Shown here piece after piece: positions 1 through 9,290 of a stretch of DNA of 64,000 nt (position 1 is its first letter; each line of letters begins with the position of its first letter). The stretch comes from Sphingomonadaceae bacterium (GTDB lineage: Bacteria; Pseudomonadota; Alphaproteobacteria; Sphingomonadales; Sphingomonadaceae): positions 1-64,000 of the forward strand of contig JANYGB010000032.1 in NCBI GenBank assembly GCA_025359445.1, in the 5' to 3' direction. Both the position numbers and the translations under genes were made by a program. The notes beneath the pieces are model-generated. The model ran no database searches, had not been told where the DNA came from, and saw nothing but the letters and a program-made list of their open reading frames with translations.

Positions 1-207
1 GCAATCCCATTCAGCTATCATGGAGGCTGTCCCCACGCACCGAAAGAGGCAATTCACCAAAATTTCCCCACCGGTAAATTTAATTCGCGAATCGATCATA
101 ACTTCTACATGTTGCAATCAGAACCGCTAATGTAGCCACCCCTCAATGGACCGGCCCGCGATACGCGGCTAGCCGCAGCCGCCATCGCTCGTTCACCGGG
201 GAGTGTG

Positions 208-1065
208 ATGCAAAAAGGTGCTGATTTCGTTCTGTTGATTGCAACGGAAGACCGCAAGGGAATCGTCGCGGCGGTCGCAAATTCAATCGCTAGCCAGGAC
301 TGCAATATCGTTGAAAGCTCGCAATATGGCGATGGTTTCAACGGGCGTTTCTTCATGCGAGTGGCGTTTTCCGGACCCGCCGCAATGACGATCGAGAGTT
401 TTACCGACGCGTTCACCCCGGTCGCAACGGCATACAGGCTGGACTGGCGGGTCCATGACCTGCGGCGCAAGACCAAGGCCATGATCATGGTCAGCCAGGG
501 CGGTCATTGCCTCAACGATCTGCTTTATCGCACCTCGACCAATCGCTTGCCGATGGAGGTGACCAGCGTGGTTTCAAACCACACCACCTGGCAGCGCCGC
601 GCCGAGCATGAGCAAATCACGTTCCATCATCTGGCGATCACGCCCGAAAACAAGCTTGAGCAGGAAGTGCGGCTGCTGCAGTTGGTTGAAGAGCAGGAGG
701 TCGATCTGATCATCCTGGCGCGCTATATGCAGGTCCTGTCTGACCAGCTGTGCCGCAAGCTCGATGGCCGCGTGATCAATATCCACCACAGCTTTTTGCC
801 GGGTTTCAAGGGTGCCAAGCCGTATCACCGGGCTTACGAACGCGGCGTGAAAATGGTCGGGGCGACCGCGCACTATGTCACGCCCGATCTCGATGAAGGC
901 CCGATCATTACGCAGGACGTATCGATCGTCGATCATGCCGATACGGTTGAAGATCTGATCGCCCAGGGCCAGGACACCGAAAGCCGCGTGCTGGCCCGCG
1001 CGGTGAAGCTGCACCTTGAACACCGGGTCTTGCTCAATGGCAACCGCACGATCGTTTTCAAGTAA
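208..1065 (+). CDS. purU: formyltetrahydrofolate deformylase
   Basis: Hydrolyses 10-formyl-tetrahydrofolate to formate and THF, balancing one-carbon pools in the cytosol. The first ~80 residues form an ACT-like regulatory domain (VLLIATEDRKGIVAAVA). The rest is a formyltransferase fold, recognisable by NIHHSFLPGFKGAKPYHRAY and by DLDEGPIITQD, which carry the catalytic Asn/His/Asp positions of the family. Length (285 aa) is typical. ATG at 208 is preferred over the in-frame GTG at 205 because a GGGGAG Shine-Dalgarno lies just upstream. The gene stands alone, followed by a degenerate reading frame. The 207 bases before it show no gene or clear signal. Confidence 0.95.
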   Translation: MQKGADFVLLIATEDRKGIVAAVANSIASQDCNIVESSQYGDGFNGRFFMRVAFSGPAAMTIESFTDAFTPVATAYRLDWRVHDLRRKTKAMIMVSQGGHCLNDLLYRTSTNRLPMEVTSVVSNHTTWQRRAEHEQITFHHLAITPENKLEQEVRLLQLVEEQEVDLIILARYMQVLSDQLCRKLDGRVINIHHSFLPGFKGAKPYHRAYERGVKMVGATAHYVTPDLDEGPIITQDVSIVDHADTVEDLIAQGQDTESRVLARAVKLHLEHRVLLNGNRTIVFK

Positions 1066-1086
1066 AGATCGCTGGGTAGCCGGGCC

Positions 1087-1230
1087 GTGCCGCAAGAGCA
1101 ATCAGTCCTGAACGCGCTTGACGCGGCCGGCATCTCCTGGGCCATGAATAAGCATCAGGCGGTCTATACGATGGAACAAAGCGTGCAGCTGCATGCCGAG
1201 ATTCCCGGGGCTGATTGCAAACACGTCTAG
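1087..1230 (+). pseudogene. N-terminal remnant of a ProX/YbaK-type aminoacyl-tRNA deacylase
   Basis: A 47-codon frame with GTG start reads VPQEQSVLNALDAAGISWAM, then a segment with HQAVYTMEQS and IPGADCKHV, and stops. This resembles the start of prolyl-tRNA editing proteins (ProX/PrdXA, YbaK fold), where a helix is followed by 'H.avfTveea..l....pG.h.KnL'. Intact members are about 160 residues; here the frame ends at a TAG exactly where the conserved Lys segment begins. The stop lies inside a 31-nt palindrome. No continuation is visible in other frames before the next gene. The assignment rests on recalled family pattern, so an unrelated short ORF is possible. Confidence 0.5.
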
Positions 1231-1255
1231 GCTTGATCTGCAATCGAGCCTAGAC
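1225..1255. repeat. 31-nt palindrome at the truncation point of the deacylase remnant
   Basis: Arms GTCTAGGCTTGAT and ATCGAGCCTAGAC pair over 13 bp, with one G-T wobble, around a 5-nt loop (CTGCA). The left arm contains the TAG that ends the remnant frame. No T-run follows, so it is a poor intrinsic terminator. It could be a transcript-end hairpin or the scar of a rearrangement that removed the 3' part of the gene. Confidence 0.5.
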
Positions 1256-1315
1256 CCGCAACATGCTTGTGATGGGGTGGTCCGTCTTCCTCGAAACCCG
1301 GAAACAGTTGAGACC

Positions 1316-2608
1316 ATGACAGCACCGCAGACGATCTCGCGCAGTTCAATGATGATCGCAGCCTTTTCGACTGTCGTCGAATGGTACGATTTCACGCTGT
1401 ATTTGTATCTGGTCACCGTTCTGTCGCGGGTTTTTTTCGATGGCGGCAAAGCATCAATCCTGGTTACTCTGTCGGGCTTTGCCTTGGCCTACCTGATGCG
1501 GCCAATCGGAGCGCTGGTGTTTGGTTACATCGGTGATCGGCACGGCAGGCGCCCGACGATGCTGTTTTCCATGGCCTTGATGACTGCCGCCATGTTCGCC
1601 ACCGCGCTCTTGCCTACAGCGGCTCAGATTGGCCCAATCGCCGGCGTTTTGCTGTTGTTGATCCGGTGCGTGATGGGCTTTTCCGTCGGCGGGGAATATA
1701 CCGGGGTGGTCGCCTATCTGCTGGAGGGGGCCCCGCAGAACCGGCGCGGCCTGATAACCTCGCTGGCCGCTGCCGCCAGTGAGGTCGGCGCATTGCTGGC
1801 GGTCGGCGTGGCCGCTTTGACAGTCAGTTCCATGAGCAATGCGGCGCTCGTTTCATGGGGCTGGCGCATCCCGTTCCTGTTCGGCGCTGTGCTGGCTGGC
1901 AGCGTGCTGGTTGCTCGATCGGTAATGCAGGAGTCCCCTGACTTTGTGCGGCAACAGGAACGCGGGTCAGTGCCCGTAAATCCGCTGCGACACACCCTCA
2001 CCAACCACCGTGCCGGAATTGCGCGCGGGTTCGCGATCTCCGCGCTCGGTTCGATCACCTATTACGTCGGAATAACCTACGTCCCGGTATTCCTCATCTC
2101 GGTAGGAACCCTGGATGAAGCCGGATCGCTATGGCTGGCGACCATTGCGGCTATCGCAGTGATCATCGTAACGCCGATAATCGGGATCCTGTCCGACCGG
2201 TGGGGACGCAAACCAGTGTTGATTGCGTTAGCGGTCGCCAGTGCCGCGTTACCGGTTACGATGTTCTGGTTGATGGCTGGTGCTTCTTATTGGCACGCGC
2301 TGGGCGGGGCGATTGTCCTGGCCGGTGTGGCCGGCGGGGTGAGCGCAGTCGGAGCCGTAGCCACGGCCGAGCAGTTTCCCGGCGAAGGACGCCTCAGCGG
2401 CTTGGCCCTAGGGGTAACCGCGGCGACCGCCGTGTTCGGCGGGTTTACGCCTTACATTGCGCAACTGCTGATGGACCGGACGCACTCGTCGCTGGTTCCT
2501 GGCATCATGATCGCCGTCGTAGCCTGCTGCGTTCTGCCAGTGGTGCTGGCCATGCCCGAGACTGCCCCTACGCGAACAAGGCTCCCAACGGCTGATGAGC
2601 GCGGCTAA
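1316..2608 (+). CDS. MFS transporter, metabolite:H+ symporter (MHS) family
   Basis: Inner-membrane secondary transporter of 430 residues with about 12 hydrophobic segments. Family marks are the N-terminal STVVEWYDFTLYLYL (the 'EwyDf' signature of MHS proteins such as ProP, KgtP and ShiA), the loop 2-3 motif GDRHGRRPTM, and its half-repeat SDRWGRKPVL between TM8 and TM9. ATG at 1316 is chosen because the signature starts ~20 residues later, as in relatives; longer frames upstream run through the palindrome. Substrate is not readable; MHS members carry organic acids, betaines or proline. No neighbouring metabolic operon gives a clue. Confidence 0.85.
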   Translation: MTAPQTISRSSMMIAAFSTVVEWYDFTLYLYLVTVLSRVFFDGGKASILVTLSGFALAYLMRPIGALVFGYIGDRHGRRPTMLFSMALMTAAMFATALLPTAAQIGPIAGVLLLLIRCVMGFSVGGEYTGVVAYLLEGAPQNRRGLITSLAAAASEVGALLAVGVAALTVSSMSNAALVSWGWRIPFLFGAVLAGSVLVARSVMQESPDFVRQQERGSVPVNPLRHTLTNHRAGIARGFAISALGSITYYVGITYVPVFLISVGTLDEAGSLWLATIAAIAVIIVTPIIGILSDRWGRKPVLIALAVASAALPVTMFWLMAGASYWHALGGAIVLAGVAGGVSAVGAVATAEQFPGEGRLSGLALGVTAATAVFGGFTPYIAQLLMDRTHSSLVPGIMIAVVACCVLPVVLAMPETAPTRTRLPTADERG

Positions 2609-2638
2609 GATCGATGCGCAGCATTCATTCGCTCACAA

Positions 2639-2655
2639 TGCAGTGGAGCACTGCA
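2639..2655. other. short perfect hairpin after the MHS transporter
   Basis: TGCAGTG-GAG-CACTGCA is a 7-bp perfect inverted repeat 31 nt after the transporter stop, in a 213-nt convergent gap with no other recognisable feature. It lacks a U-tract, so a termination role is only inferred from position. Confidence 0.3.
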
Positions 2656-2821
2656 GTCTGCACGAATGCCTGATTTCACGAACGCGGCGATGGCGCGCGA
2701 ACGGCAGCTATCGGGTGGGTTTTCAACTGTCTGCTTTTGCTACCTGGTTTTCCCACAGCGGATGTTTGGCCGGGTTCACAACCCATCTGTTTTGACACCG
2801 ACGAATTGGGCGTCAGCTCGC

Positions 2822-5449
2822 TTACATCGCCAGCTGTGCACTGGCTGTAACGAGCTGACGAACTCGTTGCTCGAGGTCATCAAGCCGATACGGTTTTGCC
2901 ACAACATGGGAGCCGGCGAGATGAGCAGGCAGCATATCGGTCTGGTCGTAGCCGGTGCTAAAGGCGAAAGGGATGCCCCGGGCTGTCAGCACATCGGCGA
3001 CCTCCCATGACATTTCGCCATTAAGGTTCACGTCCAGCAAGGCGACGTCGAAAGTCCCGGTTCGCGCCAGCTCCATTGCCTCGTCGAGGCGGCTCGCTGG
3101 GCCAACGATCTGCCACCCCAGGTCTTCGCACATGTCTTCTAGGGTTATGACCAACAGGTATGAATCCTCAACGATCAGCAGCCGGAGCGCTGTGGGCACC
3201 GCGTTTTGCGGGCTTGGAATTTTCAGCGGCTCGGGTTTGGCAACCGGCTTGACGCTCAGTTCGACAAGCGACGCCCGCGGCAAGATGATGTCGCAAACGA
3301 CGCCGCCAGGCCGGTAGTCGATCGTGGCGCGACCGCCGGTCTCGAGCGTCAGCGCCCGTTCGATCAGGCTCGACCCAAACCCGCGACGGGTCGGCGGCAC
3401 GACCGGCGGTCCGCCTGATTCGGTCCACGACAAACCCAGCCCGCCGTCGTCGCGGACCTGCCATTTGACTGCGACGTGGCCGGTCGCAATCGAGAATGCG
3501 CCGTATTTCGTAGCATTGGTGGCGAGTTCGTGCAGTGCGAGCGACAGCGCCAGCGCCGATTTCGGAGTAAGGACGGCATCGTCCCCGGCCAACGAAACGA
3601 CACCCGATGCCGGACCGTAAGCTTCCAGTTCCTCGCGCAGCATACCGTCTACCGACACGCCCTCCCACCGGCTCTGGGTCAACAGGCTATGGGCCTTGGC
3701 CATCGAATGAATGCGCTTGTCGAGCCCCTCCACGAACGCGGTGACCGATTCTGCGCTACGGCTCGACTGCACGACCAGCGCCTGAATAGCCGCCAGCGTG
3801 TTCTTCACCCGGTGGTCGAGTTCGGCCATCAGCAGCTTGTCGCGCTCATGCGCCTTCGCCCGCTCGCGCGATGCTGCCTCGATCCGGCGCAGCACCACTT
3901 GCAGGAGCGACACGCGCAGGTCGAAGGCGGAATCGAGTTCCGCAGGGGACCACGGCAAGGCCCGGCTGCGCACGGTGTGCTTCCACACTTCGAACGATTT
4001 GCGCGGTGACAGGCGATCGTCGCCGTCTGGGCCGATCGTTACCGGCTTGGCCGGATCGCCCGCCCACAATGCCGTCTCGACCAATTCCGGCCGGAACCAC
4101 AGGATGAAATCCGACGGATCGCGGGATACGGCGATCACCAGCAACCCCGATGCGACATTGGTGAACGCTTTCGCCGGCGCGTAAACTTCGCCCAGGCGGT
4201 CGGTGGAAAAGATGCCCTCGGTCTCGGTCATGTACGACGTCAGCCATTCGGTCAGCGCGATGATCTGCGTGCGACTGGGGGTCGTTCCAAGAAAGGTTAT
4301 GTCACCCTCCACGCGCACGGCAACACCACCGCCCCGCGTTCCGTCGAGCGCGATGTCGCCGCCGTGGATGAAGTCGAGCAAATTGGGCGTCTGCTGCGTC
4401 AGACCGTAGGCGTAATCCTCAACGCCGGCGAGATTGAGCATCAACTCTTGCAGGATCTTGCGGCTGGCTAGCCGGGCTTCGAATTGCTCGCTCTTTTCGC
4501 GCGCCTCGAGCTGGAGCGAGAACATCGATCCGAACAGCTCGCAAACTGCGCGAAGGTGGCGCGGCAGCAGGCGCGGGCTGTTATTATGGCAGGCGATCAA
4601 CCCCCACAGCTTACCCCCAACGATGATCGAGATCGACATCGACGCGTCGATCCCCATGTTGCGCAGATATTCGCGGTGGATCGGCGAAACGTCGCGCAAG
4701 ATGGCATAGCTCATGTCGAGCGGCTTGCCGGTACGCGGGTTAAGCGTCGGCATCAGCGGCGCGGGGTCATAGTCGACCTGCGTGATCAGCCGCAGCCAGC
4801 TCTTGAGATAAAGGGCGCGGGCCTGCTCGGGAATGTCGGCGGCGGGATAGTGGAGATCGAGAAACGGCGCGAGTTCGGGTGTGCGGCTTTCGGCGATCTC
4901 CCAGCCGGAACCATCTGCCATGAAGCGGTAGATCATCACCCGATCATATTGCGCGACCCGGCGCACGCTCGCCGTCGCCATCTGGCAGAGATCGTACAGC
5001 GATGCCGCGCTGCCAAATCCTTCCACCATCTGCTGAACGGCGGCTTGCGGGTCGGCAACGAACGCATTGCCCATCTCGGCGGCTTCGAACTCGACGACCA
5101 GAGCATTGTCGACCCGGTGGACGCTGGCGTCGAGCGGTTGGTCCGCGACGATGCGGAGAGCGGGATCGAGCAGGTGGCGAGGCTTGACGAGGTCAGTTTC
5201 CTTGCACAGCGCGCGGAGCAGATTCACTTGCTCACGCGAGCACACCCCATCGATAGGCCGATCCAGCAACTCGGTTAACGATCTGCCGATCAGTCCTGCG
5301 GTGTTACCAGCGGCTTGAAGGATGCGCAGCGTGTCGCATTCGAGCACCAGCATCGCGCCGTGCGGCAAGATCGCGCCGGGGACATGGATCGGTTCGCGAT
5401 CGCAATTCGTCAGATCGACCAAGTCGCGCTCAATGATGGTGTCAGTCAT
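2822..5449 (-). CDS. bphP: bacteriophytochrome hybrid histidine kinase (PAS-GAF-PHY-HWE kinase-receiver)
   Basis: Red/far-red photoreceptor kinase, 875 aa. The PAS domain has the biliverdin-attachment Cys at residue 16 (LTNCDREPIHVPGAILPHG). The GAF domain shows PAADIP (202-207), His258 and His288. The PHY domain carries the tongue motif PRKSFEVW (482-489). The kinase is HWE/HisKA_2 type: phospho-His546 (AELDHRVKN), N-box HELATNATKYGA from 640, WTE at 675-677 and GFGSSLIER. A C-terminal receiver domain (about 757-868) has Asp806 and Lys852. ATG 5449 is chosen because it overlaps the heme oxygenase stop (ATGACTGA) and places Cys16 correctly; the longer upstream frame runs through bphO. HWE kinases often feed the general stress response in alphaproteobacteria; that output is inferred. 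Confidence 0.95.
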   Translation of the reverse strand: MTDTIIERDLVDLTNCDREPIHVPGAILPHGAMLVLECDTLRILQAAGNTAGLIGRSLTELLDRPIDGVCSREQVNLLRALCKETDLVKPRHLLDPALRIVADQPLDASVHRVDNALVVEFEAAEMGNAFVADPQAAVQQMVEGFGSAASLYDLCQMATASVRRVAQYDRVMIYRFMADGSGWEIAESRTPELAPFLDLHYPAADIPEQARALYLKSWLRLITQVDYDPAPLMPTLNPRTGKPLDMSYAILRDVSPIHREYLRNMGIDASMSISIIVGGKLWGLIACHNNSPRLLPRHLRAVCELFGSMFSLQLEAREKSEQFEARLASRKILQELMLNLAGVEDYAYGLTQQTPNLLDFIHGGDIALDGTRGGGVAVRVEGDITFLGTTPSRTQIIALTEWLTSYMTETEGIFSTDRLGEVYAPAKAFTNVASGLLVIAVSRDPSDFILWFRPELVETALWAGDPAKPVTIGPDGDDRLSPRKSFEVWKHTVRSRALPWSPAELDSAFDLRVSLLQVVLRRIEAASRERAKAHERDKLLMAELDHRVKNTLAAIQALVVQSSRSAESVTAFVEGLDKRIHSMAKAHSLLTQSRWEGVSVDGMLREELEAYGPASGVVSLAGDDAVLTPKSALALSLALHELATNATKYGAFSIATGHVAVKWQVRDDGGLGLSWTESGGPPVVPPTRRGFGSSLIERALTLETGGRATIDYRPGGVVCDIILPRASLVELSVKPVAKPEPLKIPSPQNAVPTALRLLIVEDSYLLVITLEDMCEDLGWQIVGPASRLDEAMELARTGTFDVALLDVNLNGEMSWEVADVLTARGIPFAFSTGYDQTDMLPAHLAGSHVVAKPYRLDDLEQRVRQLVTASAQLAM

Positions 5450-6068
5450 GATTTTTGTTCCATCCGGCAAGCCACTGTTCAAACGTCGCGAAGGTCGCAT
5501 TCGCTCCGGCGACGATCGTCGTGCGATGCAATACCGGACTTGGCACCGCCGACAATAGCGCGAGATAGTCGCGCCACACCGCACCAGTTGCTGCCCCGTT
5601 CCCGCTGAAGAACTGCCGGCCAGCCGTAACTCCCACCCCCAGCAGCGCATCGAGCTGCCGAGCCATCCCGCGCCCGCCAAGGGCTGAACCTTCGACCACG
5701 TATCGCGCGCCCAGAATATGATCTGCCGAAAAACGCTGCGGAAACGCGGCGCAGCGCGGTAACTTCTCGCGCTCTGCGGCATCGACACCCAAAGCAGTCA
5801 GATCGCTTTCAAGCCACTGCGTCCGCTTTGGTGATAGCTGTGCTGCCGCCTCGAACGGGCGGTAAAAACCATAAAGCCGACTTAGCAGTTTGATGTAGGC
5901 CGTGTGATCGATCGATCCGGCCTGCACCGCAGCAAGCCCGATATGATGATGAAGCCGCTCATGAACTTCCGCCGTCGCCAAGCGTAATTCATCTCTCAAC
6001 TCTGTCGGAACCGGCCGCAAGTGTGCGGATTTACCCTCATCAAATATCTCGGATGTCTTGCTTTTCAT
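5442..6068 (-). CDS. bphO: biliverdin-producing heme oxygenase
   Basis: Opens heme to biliverdin, the chromophore of the downstream phytochrome. 208 aa. The N-terminal ELRLATAEVHERLH places His36 as the likely heme-ligand histidine, and GARYVVEGSALGGRGMARQL matches the conserved 'YVleGStLGg' helix of bacterial heme oxygenases. Its TGA overlaps the bphP ATG by 8 nt, so the two are probably translationally coupled. An iron-acquisition heme oxygenase would normally sit beside heme-uptake genes; none are here, which favours a role in chromophore supply. Confidence 0.93.
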   Translation of the reverse strand: MKSKTSEIFDEGKSAHLRPVPTELRDELRLATAEVHERLHHHIGLAAVQAGSIDHTAYIKLLSRLYGFYRPFEAAAQLSPKRTQWLESDLTALGVDAAEREKLPRCAAFPQRFSADHILGARYVVEGSALGGRGMARQLDALLGVGVTAGRQFFSGNGAATGAVWRDYLALLSAVPSPVLHRTTIVAGANATFATFEQWLAGWNKNHD

Positions 6069-6276
6069 TCGGATAAGCGATCCCTGCCGTCATTGATCGT
6101 TTTACCCGCCCCTGCTCTTCGTAGGCACTGCGCACGCAAATGTCGTGGGCTAATTTGCGAGGGCCGCTCGACGACCGAGATGGGCTGATCCCGACATTGC
6201 CATACAGCGCAGCACGGTCCGCTTCGCGCGGACGCCACCTCATCGCTCGCCAGTTAACCGCTGACTTCAAATAGCA

Positions 6277-6300
6277 AACTCGATCGTTGCGATGCGAGTT
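6277..6300. other. dyad-symmetric element between the MFS gene and bphO
   Basis: AACTCG-ATCG-TTG-CGAT-G-CGAGTT forms a 10-bp stem with a one-base bulge in the 274-nt gap. It lies 43 nt after the MFS stop and about 210 nt upstream of bphO on the coding (minus) strand. It could end the upstream transcript or be an operator. Nothing else is recognisable in the gap. Confidence 0.25.
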
Positions 6301-6342
6301 CGCACCTGTCTGACAGCTACCGGCCAAGAGTTAAGGCATTGA

Positions 6343-7503
6343 CTATGGCACTCGCCCATCAAGCCGCTTTGCTATGGGCAAAGCCACGGCAACAGCAGCG
6401 AGGCATACCAAGGCCCCCATTGGCCCGATCAGCGTGTAGCCCCCGAAATTCTGCGCGATGCCACCGGCTGCAAGTGAACCGAAGCTTTGTGCCAACAACC
6501 AGGTGCCTGTTGTCATCACCGCTAAGCGGCCGCTGTCATCGATCGAATAAGCGAGCCCTAGCAGCAACGGATAGGTCAAGAACCAACTGACATTAAAGGC
6601 AACCAGCGCGGCAGCAAAGGCGGCCTCGGTGCTCACGGTTGTCAGCAGCGCGCAAGCTAGCCCGCACGCCCCCAGCGCGGCCGCCAGCGGCCAAGTTCTC
6701 GGCAGCCGCTTGACCACCACTGCCAACCCGGCATTGCCCAGCGCGCTAACTAGGGTTGCGATGCTTTGATACTTGCCAAATTGGGTCGCTGGCAAGCCGA
6801 TGGCATGCGCCGTGCGCTCCATGAACGGCCAGATCGCCAGTGTCCCAAAGGCGAATAAAGCCATCGCCGCCAGCACGCGGCGCCCTTCCGCTCCGATTGG
6901 CGCGCTGGGTGCTGTGGCGGCGGCGGTATCACAGTCGAGCCCCGTTCCTCCTGGCAGCGTCAGTGCGAGCGACCCAAGTAGACATGTCAACACCGCAAGG
7001 GCCGTGAACATCCCTGCCACGCCATAGTCCTTGCCGACGACCGGCAGGCCAATGTTGATCGCCGCAAACATGATCGTCTGGAAGGCAATGCCCAACGAAA
7101 TCGAGCGGGCGGGATGCGTGGTGCGTCCTGCTGCAAGGTTGACCGCGCTGTTCATGATCCCGAAGCCAAGCCCGGTGCCTATTCGTCCCAGCAGCAACAA
7201 CGGAAAAGTCGTCATCAAGGCCGAGCTGGCCTGCGCTGTCGCCACCAGAACGGTCGCAAGCACGGCCAGAACGCGCGCGTCCATCGACCGTGCACGCGGC
7301 GCCACCACAAACATCGCAGCGGCATAACTGAGGGTTTCGGTCATGTTCCAGGCGCCCATGGCCGTCGGGGTAAAGCCAAAGCGGTCCATCAGGCCGCCGA
7401 TCAGATAAGTGGTGAAATTGTTGCCGAGGTGCGCCGCTGTTGAAGCTGCGCCGATACCGATCAGGGTGAAAGCGAATCTACGTTGCGATTTTGCTGTCGT
7501 CAT
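6343..7503 (-). CDS. MFS transporter paired with choline-sulfatase
   Basis: Membrane protein of 386 aa with about 12 hydrophobic segments and a drug/sugar-exporter-like MFS layout (GGLMDRFGFTPTAMGAWNM; LLLLGRIGTGLGFGIMNSAVNLAAG). The loop 2-3 motif is weak (RARSMDARVLAVL). ATG at 7503 begins 5 nt after the sulfatase stop and follows GAGCGGA; an in-frame TTG at 7512 would overlap that stop and is an alternative. Sharing a transcript with a choline-sulfatase suggests it moves a sulfate ester, choline or a related solute. That is inference from context only. Confidence 0.8.
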   Translation of the reverse strand: MTTAKSQRRFAFTLIGIGAASTAAHLGNNFTTYLIGGLMDRFGFTPTAMGAWNMTETLSYAAAMFVVAPRARSMDARVLAVLATVLVATAQASSALMTTFPLLLLGRIGTGLGFGIMNSAVNLAAGRTTHPARSISLGIAFQTIMFAAINIGLPVVGKDYGVAGMFTALAVLTCLLGSLALTLPGGTGLDCDTAAATAPSAPIGAEGRRVLAAMALFAFGTLAIWPFMERTAHAIGLPATQFGKYQSIATLVSALGNAGLAVVVKRLPRTWPLAAALGACGLACALLTTVSTEAAFAAALVAFNVSWFLTYPLLLGLAYSIDDSGRLAVMTTGTWLLAQSFGSLAAGGIAQNFGGYTLIGPMGALVCLAAVAVALPIAKRLDGRVP

Positions 7504-7508
7504 TCCGC

Positions 7509-9023
7509 TCAAAACCGGACACGCGGGAAACGTGACATCGCTTCCAGATCCTCAAGATCCATATGCGCGCGAACATATTCCTGTGCGGCATCGCGCCTTG
7601 GCTGATGATCCCACGACGTGAGCGTGCCGATAGAATTGGCCGTTGCGATTAGTTGACGGCTACGCTGACTAGCCAAGACAGCGCTGGTGATTTGCGGAAA
7701 GTTCCAGCGCGCAGCCACTTCGCGCCGCAGTTCCTCCACCAATTGAGCCTGCGCCGGATCAGCGGCAAGATTCTGCAACTCGTCGGGATCTTCAGCCACA
7801 TTGTAAAGCAGATCGGGATCGACGGAAGAATGGATGAACTTCCATTGCCCCCGCCGAATCATGATCAGCGGCGCGATCGCGCCCTCACCCATATATTCGC
7901 CGATCACCTCATCGTGCCCGCTCCCGTCAAGCAGATGCGGCAGCAGGCTGCGGCCATCCAGGGGAACTGCGGGCTCGTCAGAGATTCCGGCCAATTCGAG
8001 CAGCGTCGGCAACAGATCGACGAGCGATACGCTCGCATCGATCACGCGGGGTTGATAACGGTTCGGCGCATGGACGATCATGGGGATACGCGCCGCGCCT
8101 TCAAAAAAGTGCATTTTGTACCAAAGCCCACGCTCACCCAGCATGTCGCCGTGATCACCGCAAACGATGACGATCGTATCTTCGCGCAATCCGGTTTCGT
8201 CCAGCGTATCGAGGATTATCCCGAACTGATCATCCACAAAGCTCATCGCCCCGAAATAGGCGCGGCGCGCAGCACGCACCTGCGCCTCGCTCACCGCGTC
8301 AAGGTCCAAGCCGCAGACATGACGCAGCCGGCGCGAATGCGGATCGAGCTGGTTTACCGGGATGTGGACCCTAGGCATCGGAATCTCCACAACGTCGTAG
8401 CGGTCCCAATAGTGTTGGTGGATCGCGTAGGGATCATGTGGATGGGTCAGCGAGAGGGTCAGGAAGAAGGGTCGCTCGTCATTATCGCGCGCAATATCAT
8501 GTAGTTTACGGCGGGCGCTGAAAACCGCTTCTTCATCGAAGTCGAGTTGATTGGAGCGAATACAGGGACCGGCACTCAGCACGGAATCCATCGAATGATA
8601 CCAGCTGGGGCGGTGTTCAAAATTGCTCCAGTCAGGCGTCCAGCCGAAATCGGCGGGGTAGATGTCGGTTGTCAGCCTTTCTTCAAAACCGTGCAGCTGA
8701 TCGGGGCCGACGAAGTGCATCTTGCCCGCGAGGATCGTGCGATAGCCGCCCCGCCGCAGATAATGCGCCATGGTGGGAGTAGTAGCTGACAGTTCGGCGG
8801 CATTGTCATAGGCGCCTATTCGCGAAGGTAGTTGACCGGCCATCATTGAAAATCGTGACGGAGCACAAAGCGGACTGTTGCAATAGGCGGAGCGGAACAA
8901 CACGCCCTCATCGGCCAAGCGCGTCAGATTGGGTACAAGTACCGGCGAAGGCGCAATGAACGGCAGGAACGGAGCCGCCATTTGGTCGGCCATCAGGATC
9001 AGGATATTGGGTTGCCGCACCAT
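7509..9023 (-). CDS. betC: choline-sulfatase-type sulfatase
   Basis: Hydrolyses choline-O-sulfate (or a close sulfate ester) to alcohol and sulfate; cytosolic, no signal peptide. 504 aa. The formylglycine motif is C53-A-P-S-R57 within NSPLCAPSRFSMMAGQ. An N-terminal metal-binding segment (LILMADQ) and the later GDHGDMLGERGLW complete the active site. The stretch GKMHFVGPDQLHGFEERLT, closely followed by DIYPADFGWTPDW, is what I recall as characteristic of BetC rather than general sulfatases. GGAGAG precedes the ATG. No betA, betB or betI is in view, so whether choline is taken on to glycine betaine is open. Confidence 0.88.
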   Translation of the reverse strand: MVRQPNILILMADQMAAPFLPFIAPSPVLVPNLTRLADEGVLFRSAYCNSPLCAPSRFSMMAGQLPSRIGAYDNAAELSATTPTMAHYLRRGGYRTILAGKMHFVGPDQLHGFEERLTTDIYPADFGWTPDWSNFEHRPSWYHSMDSVLSAGPCIRSNQLDFDEEAVFSARRKLHDIARDNDERPFFLTLSLTHPHDPYAIHQHYWDRYDVVEIPMPRVHIPVNQLDPHSRRLRHVCGLDLDAVSEAQVRAARRAYFGAMSFVDDQFGIILDTLDETGLREDTIVIVCGDHGDMLGERGLWYKMHFFEGAARIPMIVHAPNRYQPRVIDASVSLVDLLPTLLELAGISDEPAVPLDGRSLLPHLLDGSGHDEVIGEYMGEGAIAPLIMIRRGQWKFIHSSVDPDLLYNVAEDPDELQNLAADPAQAQLVEELRREVAARWNFPQITSAVLASQRSRQLIATANSIGTLTSWDHQPRRDAAQEYVRAHMDLEDLEAMSRFPRVRF

Positions 9024-9290
9024 CGTTGTACTCTCCCGTGACTCGAACTTCGATTAATGTCCAGACCAGCGCGAAAGGCGACCGTAGGCAAAGGCACCGC
9101 GGCCCTCAAGCGGGCATTGTCTGATGGGGTGCACCCCCTCCGGCGGCAATTTGTGCCAAGGTCGGTGAGTCTATCACTTATGAGCAGGAAGCGTCTGTGG
9201 AAGTAGTTATCACGATCAGATTGGACTGTTGGCGTCAGCCAAATTGCCGGACCTAAGCGGACCCATGCGGATGCATATGAACATGAAGCT

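Noticed and set aside
2595..2795. 66-codon plus-strand frame after the MHS transporter
   Set aside because: No ribosome site, no protein-like pattern, and it spans the hairpin in the gap.
3683..4600. CHN instead of CHH in the bacteriophytochrome GAF domain as a possible defect
   Set aside because: Counting from His258 (equivalent to DrBphP His260), the key second histidine is His288, which is present; the altered residue is the following, less critical position.
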